NCBI GenBank assembly: GCA_038117265.1
Contig: JAYOFO010000012.1
Span: forward strand, 1 to 47,510
Length of the DNA stretch: 47,510 nucleotides
Direction: 5' to 3'
DNA from: JAYPUG01 sp038117265
Lineage (GTDB): Bacteria; Pseudomonadota; Alphaproteobacteria; UBA6615
Positions 24,569 to 33,485 of the stretch are shown in pieces. Positions within the stretch are counted from its first letter, which is position 1. The number at the start of each line of letters is the position of its first letter. The notes under the pieces were generated by a model. The model ran no database searches. It was not told the origin of the DNA and saw nothing but the letters and a program-made list of their open reading frames with translations. Position numbers and translations under genes: made by a program.

Positions 24569-25192
24569 ATGTCCGAAGACGATCCCGTCACGAAATCGAC
24601 CGCAACCGAGCCCGACCGTGCGGCCGCCGAAGAGGCCGTGCGCACGCTGCTGCGCTGGGCCGGCGACGACCCGACGCGCGAGGGCCTGGTCGACACTCCC
24701 GCACGCGTCGCGCGCGCCTTCGAGGAGTTCTTCTCGGGCTACCGCGCCGACCCTGTCGAATATCTCGAACGTACGTTCGAGGAGGTCGAGGGCTACGACG
24801 AGATAGTCGTCTTGCGTGACATTCGCCTGGAATCCTATTGCGAACATCATCTGGCACCGATCATCGGCAAGGTGCATATCGGCTACCTGCCCGATCACCG
24901 CGTGGTCGGCATCAGCAAGCTCGCCCGGGTCGCCGAAGCCTATGCCAAGCGGCTGCAGATCCAGGAAAAGCTGACCGCCCAGATCGCCAACTGCATCGAC
25001 GAGGTGTTGCAGCCCAAGGGCGTCGCCGTCGTCGTCGAGGCGGAGCATCAGTGCATGACCACGCGCGGCGTCCACAAGCCGGGGGTGGTGATGGTGACCA
25101 GCCGGATGCTGGGCGCCTTCCGCGATAGTTCCGACACGCGCCGCGAATTCCTGTCCTTCATCGGAAACATCTCGCCCGGCGCATCCGCCTGA
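24569..25192 (+). CDS. folE: GTP cyclohydrolase I
   Basis: The 207-residue enzyme converts GTP to dihydroneopterin triphosphate, the first step of folate (and pterin) synthesis. Zinc and catalytic residues are visible in ESYCEHHLAPIIGKVHIGYLP and EHQCMTTRGVHKPG, with GISKLARVAEAYAKRLQIQEKLTAQIA between them. The N-terminal helical segment DDPTREGLVDTPARVARAFEEFFSGY is also typical, and the length is normal. GGAGG precedes the ATG. A small perfect hairpin follows the gene before trkH. Confidence 0.96.
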   Translation: MSEDDPVTKSTATEPDRAAAEEAVRTLLRWAGDDPTREGLVDTPARVARAFEEFFSGYRADPVEYLERTFEEVEGYDEIVVLRDIRLESYCEHHLAPIIGKVHIGYLPDHRVVGISKLARVAEAYAKRLQIQEKLTAQIANCIDEVLQPKGVAVVVEAEHQCMTTRGVHKPGVVMVTSRMLGAFRDSSDTRREFLSFIGNISPGASA

Positions 25193-25240
25193 ACGTGGGG
25201 CGCTGGACAGCGCACCGCTTTTCCCCAATCATCGCGCGCA

Positions 25241-25260
25241 GCGGCCCGTGAAAGGGCCGC
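25241..25260 (+). terminator. Hairpin between folE and trkH
   Basis: GCGGCCC and GGGCCGC form a perfect 7-bp stem with loop GTGAAA. There is no following T-run, so termination would be weak or Rho-assisted. It could also sit in the trkH leader. Confidence 0.35.
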
Positions 25261-25297
25261 GAACGGAACCGCGCCAGCGACGCGGCGGGGCATATAC

Positions 25298-26746
25298 GTG
25301 CTGAATTTTCGACCGATCCTGTTCATCCTCGGAATCCTGCTGACCACGCTGTCGATCGCGATGGTGCTGCCGGCGCTCGTCGACGCCGCAATGGGAAACC
25401 TCGACTGGCAGGTGTTTCTCGCCTCGGCAGGCCTGACCCTGTTCATCGGGGTCTCGCTGATCCTCACCACGCGCGGCGGCGGCATGCAGATCGGCATTCG
25501 CGAAGCGTTCATCCTGACGACCACGAGCTGGCTCGGCCTGACCGTTTTCGCGGCCCTGCCGTTCGTGTTTGCCGGCCTGAACCTGAGCTTCGCCGATGCG
25601 TTTTTCGAGGCCATGTCGGGCATCACCACGACCGGTTCGACGGTCATCATCGGGCTCGATTCCGCGCCACCGGGAATCCTGTTGTGGCGCGCGCTTCTCC
25701 AGTGGCTCGGCGGGATCGGTATCATCGTCACGGCGGTCGCCGTGCTGCCGATGCTGCAAGTCGGCGGTATGCAGATCTTCCGTCTCGAGAGCTCCGACAC
25801 GTCGGAGAAGGTGCTGCCGCGTGCCGCGCAGACCTCCACCGCCATCGGTTCGATCTACCTGTTCCTGACCCTGGTCTGCGCGCTGGGTTATTGGATCGCC
25901 GGCATGCCCGGTTTCGACGCGATCGCCCACGCCATGACGACGATCGCGACCGGCGGTTTCTCCACGTCGGATGCCAGTATCGGCATCTTCGACAACGCCG
26001 CGGTCGATATCATCGCCATCGTGTTCATGATCGTCGGATCGCTGCCGTTCGTGCTCTACCTGCAGGCGACGCGGGGCCGGCCGGGAGGACTTTTCCACGA
26101 CTCCCAGGTGCGCTGGTTCCTCGCCATCGTGCTGGCGTTGATCGTGATCGTCAGCGCGCTGCTGTACCTGACCCAGGACCTGCCGATCGGCCAATCGGTC
26201 CGTCTGGCCGCCTTCAACGGCGTGTCGATCCTCACTGGCACGGGCTACGCCAATGCCGCGTTCGACGGGTGGGGCACCTTCGCGCTGATCCTCTTCTTCA
26301 TCATCATGTTCATCGGCGGATGTGCGGGTTCGACGACCTGCGGCATCAAGATATTCCGGTTCCAGGTGCTGTATGCGGTGGCATCGATGCAGATCAAGCG
26401 GCTGCTCCAGCCGCACGGCGTTTTCATCCCGTACTACAACCGCAACCCGGTGACCGAGGACATCGCCCTCTCGGTCCTCGGTTTCGTGTTCTTCTACATC
26501 CTGGTGTTCATCCTGCTGTCGCTCGGCCTGAGCCTGCAGGGGCTCGACTTCCTCACCAGCATCTCCGGTGCGGCGACGGCGATCTCGAACGTCGGGCCGG
26601 GCCTGGGCCCGACAATCGGACCGTCGGGGACGTTCGCCGACCTGCCCGATGCCGCGAAGTGGATGCTGTCGGCGGGCATGCTTCTGGGACGGCTCGAGCT
26701 GTTCACGGTCCTCGTTATCCTCACGCCCGCCTTCTGGAGGACCTGA
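25298..26746 (+). CDS. trkH: TrkH-family potassium uptake protein
   Basis: This 482-residue inner-membrane protein has the four pore repeats of TrkH/KtrB channels with their filter glycines: GITTTGST, TIATGGFS, SILTGTGYAN and ISNVGPGLG. MLNFRPILFILGILL starts the first helix, and a conserved GGCAGSTTCGIKIFR follows the third repeat. It forms the K+-conducting subunit and normally needs the cytoplasmic NAD-binding partner TrkA, which is not in the window. The start is GTG with a GGGG stretch upstream. argE begins 2 bases after the stop, so the two are translated from one mRNA. Confidence 0.93.
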   Translation: MLNFRPILFILGILLTTLSIAMVLPALVDAAMGNLDWQVFLASAGLTLFIGVSLILTTRGGGMQIGIREAFILTTTSWLGLTVFAALPFVFAGLNLSFADAFFEAMSGITTTGSTVIIGLDSAPPGILLWRALLQWLGGIGIIVTAVAVLPMLQVGGMQIFRLESSDTSEKVLPRAAQTSTAIGSIYLFLTLVCALGYWIAGMPGFDAIAHAMTTIATGGFSTSDASIGIFDNAAVDIIAIVFMIVGSLPFVLYLQATRGRPGGLFHDSQVRWFLAIVLALIVIVSALLYLTQDLPIGQSVRLAAFNGVSILTGTGYANAAFDGWGTFALILFFIIMFIGGCAGSTTCGIKIFRFQVLYAVASMQIKRLLQPHGVFIPYYNRNPVTEDIALSVLGFVFFYILVFILLSLGLSLQGLDFLTSISGAATAISNVGPGLGPTIGPSGTFADLPDAAKWMLSAGMLLGRLELFTVLVILTPAFWRT

Positions 26747-26748
26747 CG

Positions 26749-27939
26749 GTGGCCCCCTCGCCCGACCGCGCCATCGAGATTCTCGCCCAGCTCGTCGGAT
26801 TCGACACGACGTCGCGCAACTCGAACCTCGACCTCGCGGCCTTCGTGGAGGACTACCTGGCGCGTTGCGGGGTCGAGAGCCAGCGCATCGAGAGTGACGA
26901 CGGCCAGAAGTCGAATCTTCTTGCGACCATCGGCCCCGACCGGCCGGGTGGCGTGGTCCTGTCGGGCCACACCGATGTCGTGCCGGTGACCGGCCAGGAC
27001 TGGAGTGCCGATCCGTTTCTGCTGACCGAGCGGGAGGTCGATGGCGAGGTGCGCCACTACGCGCGCGGCGCGGCCGACATGAAGGGATTCATCGCGTCGG
27101 TCCTCGCCAAGGTTCCCGATTTCGTCGCGGCCGACCTGAAGACCCCGATACACATCGCGCTGTCCTATGACGAAGAGGTCGGTTGCCTCGGCGTCGGACG
27201 CATGATCGCGCGGCTCGGCCACACGGTTCCGATGCCCGCTGTGGCGATCGTGGGCGAGCCGACGAAGATGCAAATCGTCAACGCGCACAAGGGCATCCGC
27301 GGCTTCCGAACCGTGTTTACGGGAATCGCGGCGCACTCGAGCGCGCCGCATCTCGGCGTCAACGCGATCGGGTTCGCGGCCGAGTTCATGACCTTCCTTG
27401 GGGCGCTTTCCGCCGAACAGGAACGCGCGCCCGAGCCCGGAAGCCGGTTCACGCCGCCCTGGACGACCTTCAACATCGGCAAGATCGAGGGCGGCGAAGC
27501 GCTCAACATCATCGCCGAGCACTGCGCGGTGACGTGGGAGTTCCGGCCGCTGCCCGAAACGGACGCCGATGCGATCGAGGCCCGCATCGCGGCATTCCTG
27601 GACGACGAATTGCGCCCGCGGATGAAGGCGAAGCACGCCGGTGCCGACGTGGCGCTGGAGCGGCTGCCCGCGGTCCCGCCGATGCGCCACGATCCCGACT
27701 CGCCGGCCGAGCGCCTCGTGCGCCACCTTACCGGCGTCAACGATACGAGCACGGCCGCCTATGTCGCGGAGGCAAGCCAGTTCCAGGAACACGGCATACC
27801 GACCGTCTTGTGCGGGCCGGGCAACATCGCCCAGGCGCACCAGCCCGACGAGTGGATCGCCCAGAGCGAGATGGACGCCTGCGCCGGCTTCCTCGACCGG
27901 CTGCGGGAATGGGCGGCGCGCGGCGCGCCCATACCCTGA
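26749..27939 (+). CDS. argE: Acetylornithine deacetylase
   Basis: The 396-residue M20-family metalloenzyme removes acetate from N-acetylornithine in arginine synthesis. Metal and catalytic residues are seen in LSGHTDVVPVTG, ARGAADMKGFIA, SYDEEVGCLGVG and IVGEPTKMQIVNAHKG. The dimerisation domain (FTGIAAHSSAPHLGVNAI) and the C-terminal His in QAHQPDEW are present. The start is GTG with GGAGG at good spacing. It is coupled to trkH and converges on the lipoprotein gene, facing the argD-argF-hslO unit across it. Its presence suggests the linear rather than the argJ cyclic pathway. Confidence 0.93.
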   Translation: MAPSPDRAIEILAQLVGFDTTSRNSNLDLAAFVEDYLARCGVESQRIESDDGQKSNLLATIGPDRPGGVVLSGHTDVVPVTGQDWSADPFLLTEREVDGEVRHYARGAADMKGFIASVLAKVPDFVAADLKTPIHIALSYDEEVGCLGVGRMIARLGHTVPMPAVAIVGEPTKMQIVNAHKGIRGFRTVFTGIAAHSSAPHLGVNAIGFAAEFMTFLGALSAEQERAPEPGSRFTPPWTTFNIGKIEGGEALNIIAEHCAVTWEFRPLPETDADAIEARIAAFLDDELRPRMKAKHAGADVALERLPAVPPMRHDPDSPAERLVRHLTGVNDTSTAAYVAEASQFQEHGIPTVLCGPGNIAQAHQPDEWIAQSEMDACAGFLDRLREWAARGAPIP

Positions 27940-27943
27940 GCGG

Positions 27944-28531
27944 CTAGCGCAGGAAGGGCTTCAGGAATTCCTGGATCGCGGCGTCGAGCTCGCCGTTCAG
28001 GTCGTTGATCAGTGTCTCGGTAACCTCGAACCAGACCTTCTCGCGCTCATTGAGCGACAATCCCTCCGGCACGGTGCGGGTGCGCGCGGCCTCGGCCGAA
28101 ACCTCACCGCTGCCCGAACGGTTGCGCACCGCGACGCGCACGGCCAGCCGTGCGTCGTACCGCTCGGTCTGGTCGGTGGTGACCACGCCGCGCACCCCGC
28201 CCGACCTTTGCAGCGCAACCTCCTTCACGGCGGCGTCCTCGATCGTGACGACGATGCGGCCCGCCGCGCCCACCGGAACCAACCGGTCCTCGGCCCAGCG
28301 CCGCACCGCGGCAGCGGGCGCCACCGGCATGCGGTGTTCGACGTTGGGAGCGGTGAGCGGGGGTTGGTATCCCTCCACGATCTCCAAGCTCGCCGCCTCG
28401 ATACGGATCGGCGGCAAATGCGTAAAGGTCAGCGCCGGGTATTTCGGCGCCGGCGGCGGCGTGGTGCAACCCGCCAGCAGCAGGACTGCGAAACCGGCCA
28501 GCGCGTGGCGGCGATCGAACGTGAAGTGCAT
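27944..28531 (-). CDS. Putative outer-membrane lipoprotein of unknown function
   Basis: This 195-residue protein has a lipoprotein signal: RR, then a hydrophobic run ending in LLLAGC (Cys22 as the lipidated residue). The mature part contains IRIEAASLEIVEGY, MPVAPAAAVRRWAEDRLVPVGAAGRIVVTIEDAAVKEV and a C-terminal helix WFEVTETLINDLNGELDAAIQEFLKPFLR. I recognise no named domain. A GGAGGGGAG sits close before the ATG. It lies 39 bases downstream of hslO on the same strand and nearly touches argE. Confidence 0.8.
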   Translation of the reverse strand: MHFTFDRRHALAGFAVLLLAGCTTPPPAPKYPALTFTHLPPIRIEAASLEIVEGYQPPLTAPNVEHRMPVAPAAAVRRWAEDRLVPVGAAGRIVVTIEDAAVKEVALQRSGGVRGVVTTDQTERYDARLAVRVAVRNRSGSGEVSAEAARTRTVPEGLSLNEREKVWFEVTETLINDLNGELDAAIQEFLKPFLR

Positions 28532-28570
28532 CTCCCCTCCCCGGTCCGGGCCCGACTGCCCGGTTGGACA

Positions 28571-29572
28571 TCAGTTTAGCGGAGAATCAGGCAAATCGGA
28601 GGCCGTTTCGCGGATACGCTGCCGCACCTCTTCGACGCCGAAGCGGTAGATCTCGGCACAGAACTCGCACGTGACTTCCAGATTTCCCTCGATCGCGAGA
28701 TCGTCGAGCTCCTCGCCGGGCAGCCGCACCAGGACGTTGTAGACCCGCTCGGCCGAACACCGGCAGCCGCGCGCGACGGGACGCGGCGGGCTGACGCGCA
28801 CGCCCTCCTCGTGGAACAGGCGGAACAGGTAGCGCTCGGCGGACAGCGCCGGGTCGAGGATCTCGGCGTCGGTCCCCGTCGCCATCAGCATCATGACCCT
28901 GCGCCAGGCATCGTCGCCGTCGTCGGAACTGGGCTGCGGAGCCGGGTTGTCCGCGATCCGCTGCACCATCATTCCGGCGGCCCGCCAGGGCGCCTCCGCC
29001 CCGCCGGCCCTCCCGGCCGAGAGCGTGATCGCCGCATCCATCTGCTGGGACTGCCGGAAATAATGCTGCGCGCATTCGGCGAGCGTGTCGCCGACGAGCT
29101 CAACCATCCCCTGGTAGCGGTCGGTGTGCGCACCCTGATCGACGGTGAGCGCGAGGTAGCCCTTCCCGAGCAGGCCCGTCGCGCCGGTGTGCGCCGCGAC
29201 CGCTTGGGCATCGAATTTGGCATAGCCGCGCACGAGGTATCGCTCCCCCCCGTCGCGGGTCTCGATGTCGGCGAGCAGCAACGAGACCGGACCGTCCCCC
29301 TGGAGCTGGAGCGTGAAGATGCCGTCGAACTTGAGCGCACCGGCGAGCGTGGCGCTGAGCGCCAGCGCCTGACCGAGCAGTTCCGCCACCGGATCCGGAT
29401 AGTCGTGCCGTCCCAGCACATCGTCGACGACTGCGCCGAGCCGCGCCAGACGGCCGGTCAGCCGGGGTGCGCCCCCCGTCGCGGAATCGAGCTGAAAGGG
29501 CTGGACCAGGTCGTCGTGCAACCCGCCGCGCCCTTGGCCGCCGTCACCGGGACCGAAATCAGGCAAGTGCAT
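28571..29572 (-). CDS. hslO: Redox-regulated chaperone Hsp33
   Basis: The 333-residue protein is Hsp33, a cytosolic holdase activated by oxidation. The C-terminal zinc switch is intact: RGCRCSAERV (CxC) and VTCEFCAEIY (CxxC). N-terminal landmarks are the DDLVQPFQL start region, GALKFDGIFTLQLQGDGPVSLLLADI and GYLALTVDQG. The first 30 residues are longer than in Escherichia coli. The ATG at 29572 lies inside the argF coding sequence (14-base overlap), implying translational coupling. It is third in argD-argF-hslO, a common alphaproteobacterial arrangement. Confidence 0.94.
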   Translation of the reverse strand: MHLPDFGPGDGGQGRGGLHDDLVQPFQLDSATGGAPRLTGRLARLGAVVDDVLGRHDYPDPVAELLGQALALSATLAGALKFDGIFTLQLQGDGPVSLLLADIETRDGGERYLVRGYAKFDAQAVAAHTGATGLLGKGYLALTVDQGAHTDRYQGMVELVGDTLAECAQHYFRQSQQMDAAITLSAGRAGGAEAPWRAAGMMVQRIADNPAPQPSSDDGDDAWRRVMMLMATGTDAEILDPALSAERYLFRLFHEEGVRVSPPRPVARGCRCSAERVYNVLVRLPGEELDDLAIEGNLEVTCEFCAEIYRFGVEEVRQRIRETASDLPDSPLN

Positions 29573-30479
29573 CGCTCCCGCGCAGGCACCAGAGCAGGAT
29601 CGCCTTTTGCGCGTGCAGGCGATTTCCGGCCTCGGTCCAGACGACCGATTGCGGCCCGTCCACAACCTCTTCGGTCACCTCGTCGCCGCGGTAGACGGGC
29701 AGGCAGTGCATGAACACCGCGTCCTTGTTGGCCTCGGCCATCAGGGCCGCATCCACCCGGTAGGGCGCGAGCAGGGCACGGCGCCGATCGGCCCCCGCAT
29801 CGCCCATCGACACCCAGGTGTCCGTGACCACGCAGTCCGCGCCCTTCACAGCCGCCACGGGGTCCGTTCCCACCGTCACCGAACCGCCCCGTTCCGCGGC
29901 CCATTCGACCACGTCTGCCGGCGGTTGCAGCCCGGCCGGCGTGGCAACCCGAAGTTCGAACCCGAATGCCACGGCGGCGTGGATCCAAGACGTCGCCACG
30001 TTGTTGCCGTCACCGCTCCACGCGACAGTCCGGCCGGCAATCGGACCGACGGTTTCCTCGAACGTCATCACATCGGCCATGATCTGGCAGGGATGCGACC
30101 GATCCGTCAGCCCGTTGATCACCGGCACCCGGGCGAACCGAACCATCTCCTCCAGGTTCGCGTGCGACGTGGTGCGGAACATGACGATGTCGACATACTC
30201 GGACAGGATGCGCGCCGTGTCGGCGATCGTCTCGCCACGTCCCATCTGCGAGCCCTCGGGCTCGAGCACGACGACATTGCCGCCGAGCGACTGCATGGCC
30301 ACGTCGAACGACACGCGCGTGCGGGTGCTCGGCTTCTCGAACACCATCGCCAGCGTGTGGCCCGCGAGCGCCTGCGCGTTGCCGCCCCCGGACTTCATGC
30401 GCGCGGCAGCGTCGAGAATCCGGCGCAGCGTGCCCGGCTCGATTAGGTCGAGGTCCAGAAAGTGTCGCGGTTCAGCCAT
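29559..30479 (-). CDS. argF: Ornithine carbamoyltransferase
   Basis: This 306-residue enzyme makes citrulline from ornithine and carbamoyl phosphate. Signature residues are STRTR in VFEKPSTRTRVSF (carbamoyl phosphate), HPCQ in SHPCQIMAD, and HCLP in VFMHCLPVYRGDEV; the ornithine-binding VSMGD is also present. The ATG at 30479 overlaps the argD stop by 8 bases, giving tight coupling. The gene overlaps hslO at its other end. It acts downstream of argD and argE in the same pathway. Confidence 0.97.
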   Translation of the reverse strand: MAEPRHFLDLDLIEPGTLRRILDAAARMKSGGGNAQALAGHTLAMVFEKPSTRTRVSFDVAMQSLGGNVVVLEPEGSQMGRGETIADTARILSEYVDIVMFRTTSHANLEEMVRFARVPVINGLTDRSHPCQIMADVMTFEETVGPIAGRTVAWSGDGNNVATSWIHAAVAFGFELRVATPAGLQPPADVVEWAAERGGSVTVGTDPVAAVKGADCVVTDTWVSMGDAGADRRRALLAPYRVDAALMAEANKDAVFMHCLPVYRGDEVTEEVVDGPQSVVWTEAGNRLHAQKAILLWCLRGSDALA

Positions 30480-31659
30480 GGCCCTTGGCGGCGAGTGCCG
30501 TACACGCCGAATCCAGGGATTCGAGCGCTTCGGCAATCTCGCTCTCGCCGATGGTGAGCGGCGGCAACATGCGCAGCACGTTTTCGCCCGCCGGTACGGT
30601 CAGCAGGCCGGCCTCGCGCGTCGCATCCCAGAGCTGAATGTTGGTGTACGGGTCGGCGACCTTCAGACCGATCAACAGGCCCTTGCCCCGCACCTCGCGC
30701 ACGACGCCGGGGTGCCTGCCGGCCAGCTCTCGCGCGCCGGCGATCAATGCATCGCCCGCCTCGACGACATGGTCGAGGAAACCGCCGCCGGTCAGCACGT
30801 CGAGGGTCGCGTTGGCCACCGCCATCGCCAAGGGATTGCCACCGAACGTGCTGCCATGCGAGCCCGGGGTCATCGTGGCGGCCACGGCGCCGGTTGCAAG
30901 CACCGCGCCGCAGGGAAACCCGCCGGCGATGCCCTTGGCGCAGGCCATGACGTCGGGCGTCACGCCCGACCATTCGTGCGCGAACAGCTTACCCGTCCGC
31001 CCAAAGCCCGTCTGCACCTCGTCGAACAAGAGCACGAGCCCGAACTCGTCGGCGGTTGCGCGCAGTTCGCGCAGGTAGCCTTCGTCGAGCGGACGCACCC
31101 CGCCTTCGCCCTGCACGGGTTCGGCAACGATCGCCGCCGTCGCCGGCGTGATCGCGTCGCGCAGCGCGTTCATGTTGTGGACCGGCACCACGTCGAAACC
31201 GTCGGCCGGATCGCCGAAACCGTCGAGATGCTTGGGGTTCTTCGACGCCGACAGCATCGCCAGCGTGCGGCCGTGGAACGAGCCCGCGAGCGTGATCGAG
31301 CGCCACTTCTCGGGATGGCCGGTCTGCGCGTGATAGCGGCGGGCCGCCTTGATCGCGCCCTCCATGGCTTCGGCGCCCGAGTTGCAGAAGAAGACCGCAT
31401 CCGCGAACGAGAGTGCGCACAGGCGCTCTGCCAAGCGGATCTGCTCGGGAATGTCGTAGAGGTTCGAGACGTGCCACACCCGCTCGGCCTGCTCCTTGAG
31501 CGCCGCGACCAGCGCCGGATGGCCGTGCCCCAGGGAATTCACCGCAACGCCGGCGGCAAAATCCAGATAGCGGCGCCCGTCCGTCGCGAACAGATGTGCG
31601 CCCTCGCCCCGCTCGAACGAAATATTGGCCCGACCGTAAGTCGGCATCACCGCATTCAT
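30472..31659 (-). CDS. argD: Acetylornithine aminotransferase
   Basis: The 395-residue class III PLP aminotransferase converts N-acetylglutamate semialdehyde to acetylornithine. Landmarks are YLDFAAGVAVNSLGHGHPALVAAL, FFCNSGAEAMEGAIKAARRY, SFHGRTLAMLS, EPVQGEGGV, LLFDEVQTGFGRTGKLFAHE and the PLP lysine in ACAKGIAGGFP. The ATG at 31659 is preferred, with CAGGAG upstream. It heads argD-argF-hslO. The 102 bases upstream separate it from the ABC-2 permeases and may hold its promoter, but I see no convincing -35/-10 pair there. Confidence 0.96.
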   Translation of the reverse strand: MNAVMPTYGRANISFERGEGAHLFATDGRRYLDFAAGVAVNSLGHGHPALVAALKEQAERVWHVSNLYDIPEQIRLAERLCALSFADAVFFCNSGAEAMEGAIKAARRYHAQTGHPEKWRSITLAGSFHGRTLAMLSASKNPKHLDGFGDPADGFDVVPVHNMNALRDAITPATAAIVAEPVQGEGGVRPLDEGYLRELRATADEFGLVLLFDEVQTGFGRTGKLFAHEWSGVTPDVMACAKGIAGGFPCGAVLATGAVAATMTPGSHGSTFGGNPLAMAVANATLDVLTGGGFLDHVVEAGDALIAGARELAGRHPGVVREVRGKGLLIGLKVADPYTNIQLWDATREAGLLTVPAGENVLRMLPPLTIGESEIAEALESLDSACTALAAKGHG

Positions 31660-31761
31660 GGCCTTTGACTCCTGTTCCCGCAGCATACGGGATTGTCCCC
31701 GGCCGCGAAAAAGGCGGTGACTATCGAAAAAGGGACACCGGAAGTCAACTTCGGTGCAACG

Positions 31762-32583
31762 TCACTGCTTGAACCGATATCCTATTGAAAACAGGCGGTA
31801 GCTGGCGATCCAGAGCACCGCAATGACCGCGACGCAAACCGCAACGCCGACCAACGGATCGGCATCGGCCCGGCCCGTCAGGGCATAGCGGATACCATCG
31901 ACCACATAGAAAACCGGGTTCGTGCGCGCGATGTCCCGGGTCGCTTCGGGCAGCGTGTCGAGCGAGAAGAAGACGCCCGACAGAAATACGAAGGGCAGGA
32001 AGACGAAGGACTGAACCGAGGCGATGTAGTCCCACTTGCGTGCCCACAGGCCCACGATCTGGCTGAACAGGCCGATCATCAGGCTGCCCGCGGCAATGAA
32101 GAACAGCAGGGCCGCCGGGTCGCGCGGAAGGCTGCCGCCCATGGGAAGCAGGACCAGCCAGACCACCGCCGCGACGATCAGGCTGCCCGACACGGTCGCG
32201 GCGGCATACCCGAACACGATCTCGCCCGGAGTGAGCGGGATCATTGCCATATCGCCGAAAATGCCCTCGGTCTTGTCGTACACGATCGAGAAGGCACTCG
32301 ATTCGAATGCGCGCTCGAGGGCCGCGACGGCGACGAGGCCGGGCACAAGGAATTCGAGGAACGGCAGGCCGCCCATGCTCGCACCCGGCCGATCGATCGC
32401 CAGCCCGAATACGCTGGCAAACAGCAGGGTACGCATCGCCGGAGCCGCAAGCGTGATCCCCCAGATCTTGGACCCGCGCGTCATCTCGCGCAGGTACATG
32501 GTCGCAACCCCGCGCAGGTTGACCGCGCCGAACCGCCGGGCCACCGGGGCACCTCCCAACAGGCGCTCGCGCGAAGCCGCCAT
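31762..32583 (-). CDS. ABC-2 type transporter permease (second of a tandem pair)
   Basis: This 273-residue inner-membrane protein is an ABC-2 permease with about six helices. It has GGLPFLEFLVPGLVAVAALERAFESSAFSIVYDKTEGIFGDMAMIPLTPGEIVFGYA, then FVFLPFVFLSGVFFSLDTLPEATRDIARTNPVFYVVDGIRYALTG, the pattern of Nod-J/YadH-like exporters. It lies 6 bases after its paralogue. No ATPase subunit is in the window. Cargo (polysaccharide, lipid or drug) is unknown. Confidence 0.87.
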   Translation of the reverse strand: MAASRERLLGGAPVARRFGAVNLRGVATMYLREMTRGSKIWGITLAAPAMRTLLFASVFGLAIDRPGASMGGLPFLEFLVPGLVAVAALERAFESSAFSIVYDKTEGIFGDMAMIPLTPGEIVFGYAAATVSGSLIVAAVVWLVLLPMGGSLPRDPAALLFFIAAGSLMIGLFSQIVGLWARKWDYIASVQSFVFLPFVFLSGVFFSLDTLPEATRDIARTNPVFYVVDGIRYALTGRADADPLVGVAVCVAVIAVLWIASYRLFSIGYRFKQ

Positions 32584-32589
32584 GCCGGT

Positions 32590-33426
32590 TCAGGACTTGA
32601 GCTTGTAGCCGCGCACCAGCATGCGGTGCACCGTCAGGAACAGCAAGGCGTCGGCGCCCGCGATCACCGCCGCGCCGACCCACAGATTCGCATCGGCGTG
32701 ACCGATGAAGCCGTAGCGCAGCCCGTCGATGGCATAGAAGAACGGATTGAACTGCGCCACCGACGACCAGATGCCCGGCAGCCGTTCGACCGAATAGAAG
32801 GTTCCCGACAGGAACGAGAGCGGCATGATTACGAAGTTGGTGATCGAGGCCATGTGGTCGAACTTCTCGGCCCAGATGCCGCCGATCATGCCGAGCAGCG
32901 CCAGCATCAGCGAGGACGCGAAGGCGAAGAACAGGATCGCGCCTATGTCATGGAACGGCATGCGCACGAACACCGACATCACGCAGGTCGTCACGAAGCC
33001 CACGATGATTCCCCGCGTGACTCCTCCCGCGGAATAGCCGCAGACCATCTCGACCGGGCTGATCGGCGGCATCAGCACATCGACGATATTGCCCTGCACC
33101 TTCGAGACCATGATCGACGAGGCCGTGTTCTGAAACGAATTCTGGATGATCGACATCATGATCAGGCCGGGCGCGAGGAACGCCACGAAGGGCACCGCGC
33201 CCACCATCGACACCCGCCCTTCGAGCGCGACGCTGAAAATGGTGTAGAAGAGGAGCGTGGTCACCACCGGTGCCGCAATCGTCTGCGTAAACACCTTGAA
33301 GAAGCGTTTGACCTCGCGTTGATAGAGCGTCCACAGCCCGCGCCAGTTGACCAGCCCGATGCGGCGCACCTTCGGCGGCCCGCTGCCGGTCAATCTGCCC
33401 GGGCCGGGGCCGGTCATGTCGCTCAT
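32590..33426 (-). CDS. ABC-2 type transporter permease (first of a tandem pair)
   Basis: The 278-residue protein has the same architecture as its neighbour: VNWRGLWTLYQREVKRFFKVFTQTIAAPVVTTLLFYTIFS at the first helix, VAFLAPGLIMMSIIQNSFQNTASSIMVSKVQGNIVDVLMPPISPVEM, and NFVIMPLSFLSGTFYSVERLPGIWSSVAQFNPFFYAIDGLRYGFIG. The pair could act as a heterodimer. GAGGGAG precedes the ATG at 33426. It is divergent from recX, with a 59-base gap. Confidence 0.87.
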   Translation of the reverse strand: MSDMTGPGPGRLTGSGPPKVRRIGLVNWRGLWTLYQREVKRFFKVFTQTIAAPVVTTLLFYTIFSVALEGRVSMVGAVPFVAFLAPGLIMMSIIQNSFQNTASSIMVSKVQGNIVDVLMPPISPVEMVCGYSAGGVTRGIIVGFVTTCVMSVFVRMPFHDIGAILFFAFASSLMLALLGMIGGIWAEKFDHMASITNFVIMPLSFLSGTFYSVERLPGIWSSVAQFNPFFYAIDGLRYGFIGHADANLWVGAAVIAGADALLFLTVHRMLVRGYKLKS

Positions 33427-33485
33427 ACGCGTCTCCCTCGCCGCGAACTTAAGAGCGCGCCCACCCTGCGGCAAGCGCACGGACG

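Noticed and set aside
31660..31761. Promoter or ArgR operator upstream of argD
   Set aside because: TTGACT and TATGCT-like hexamers exist but at poor spacings, and the CCCG/CGGG palindrome is too short to call an operator.
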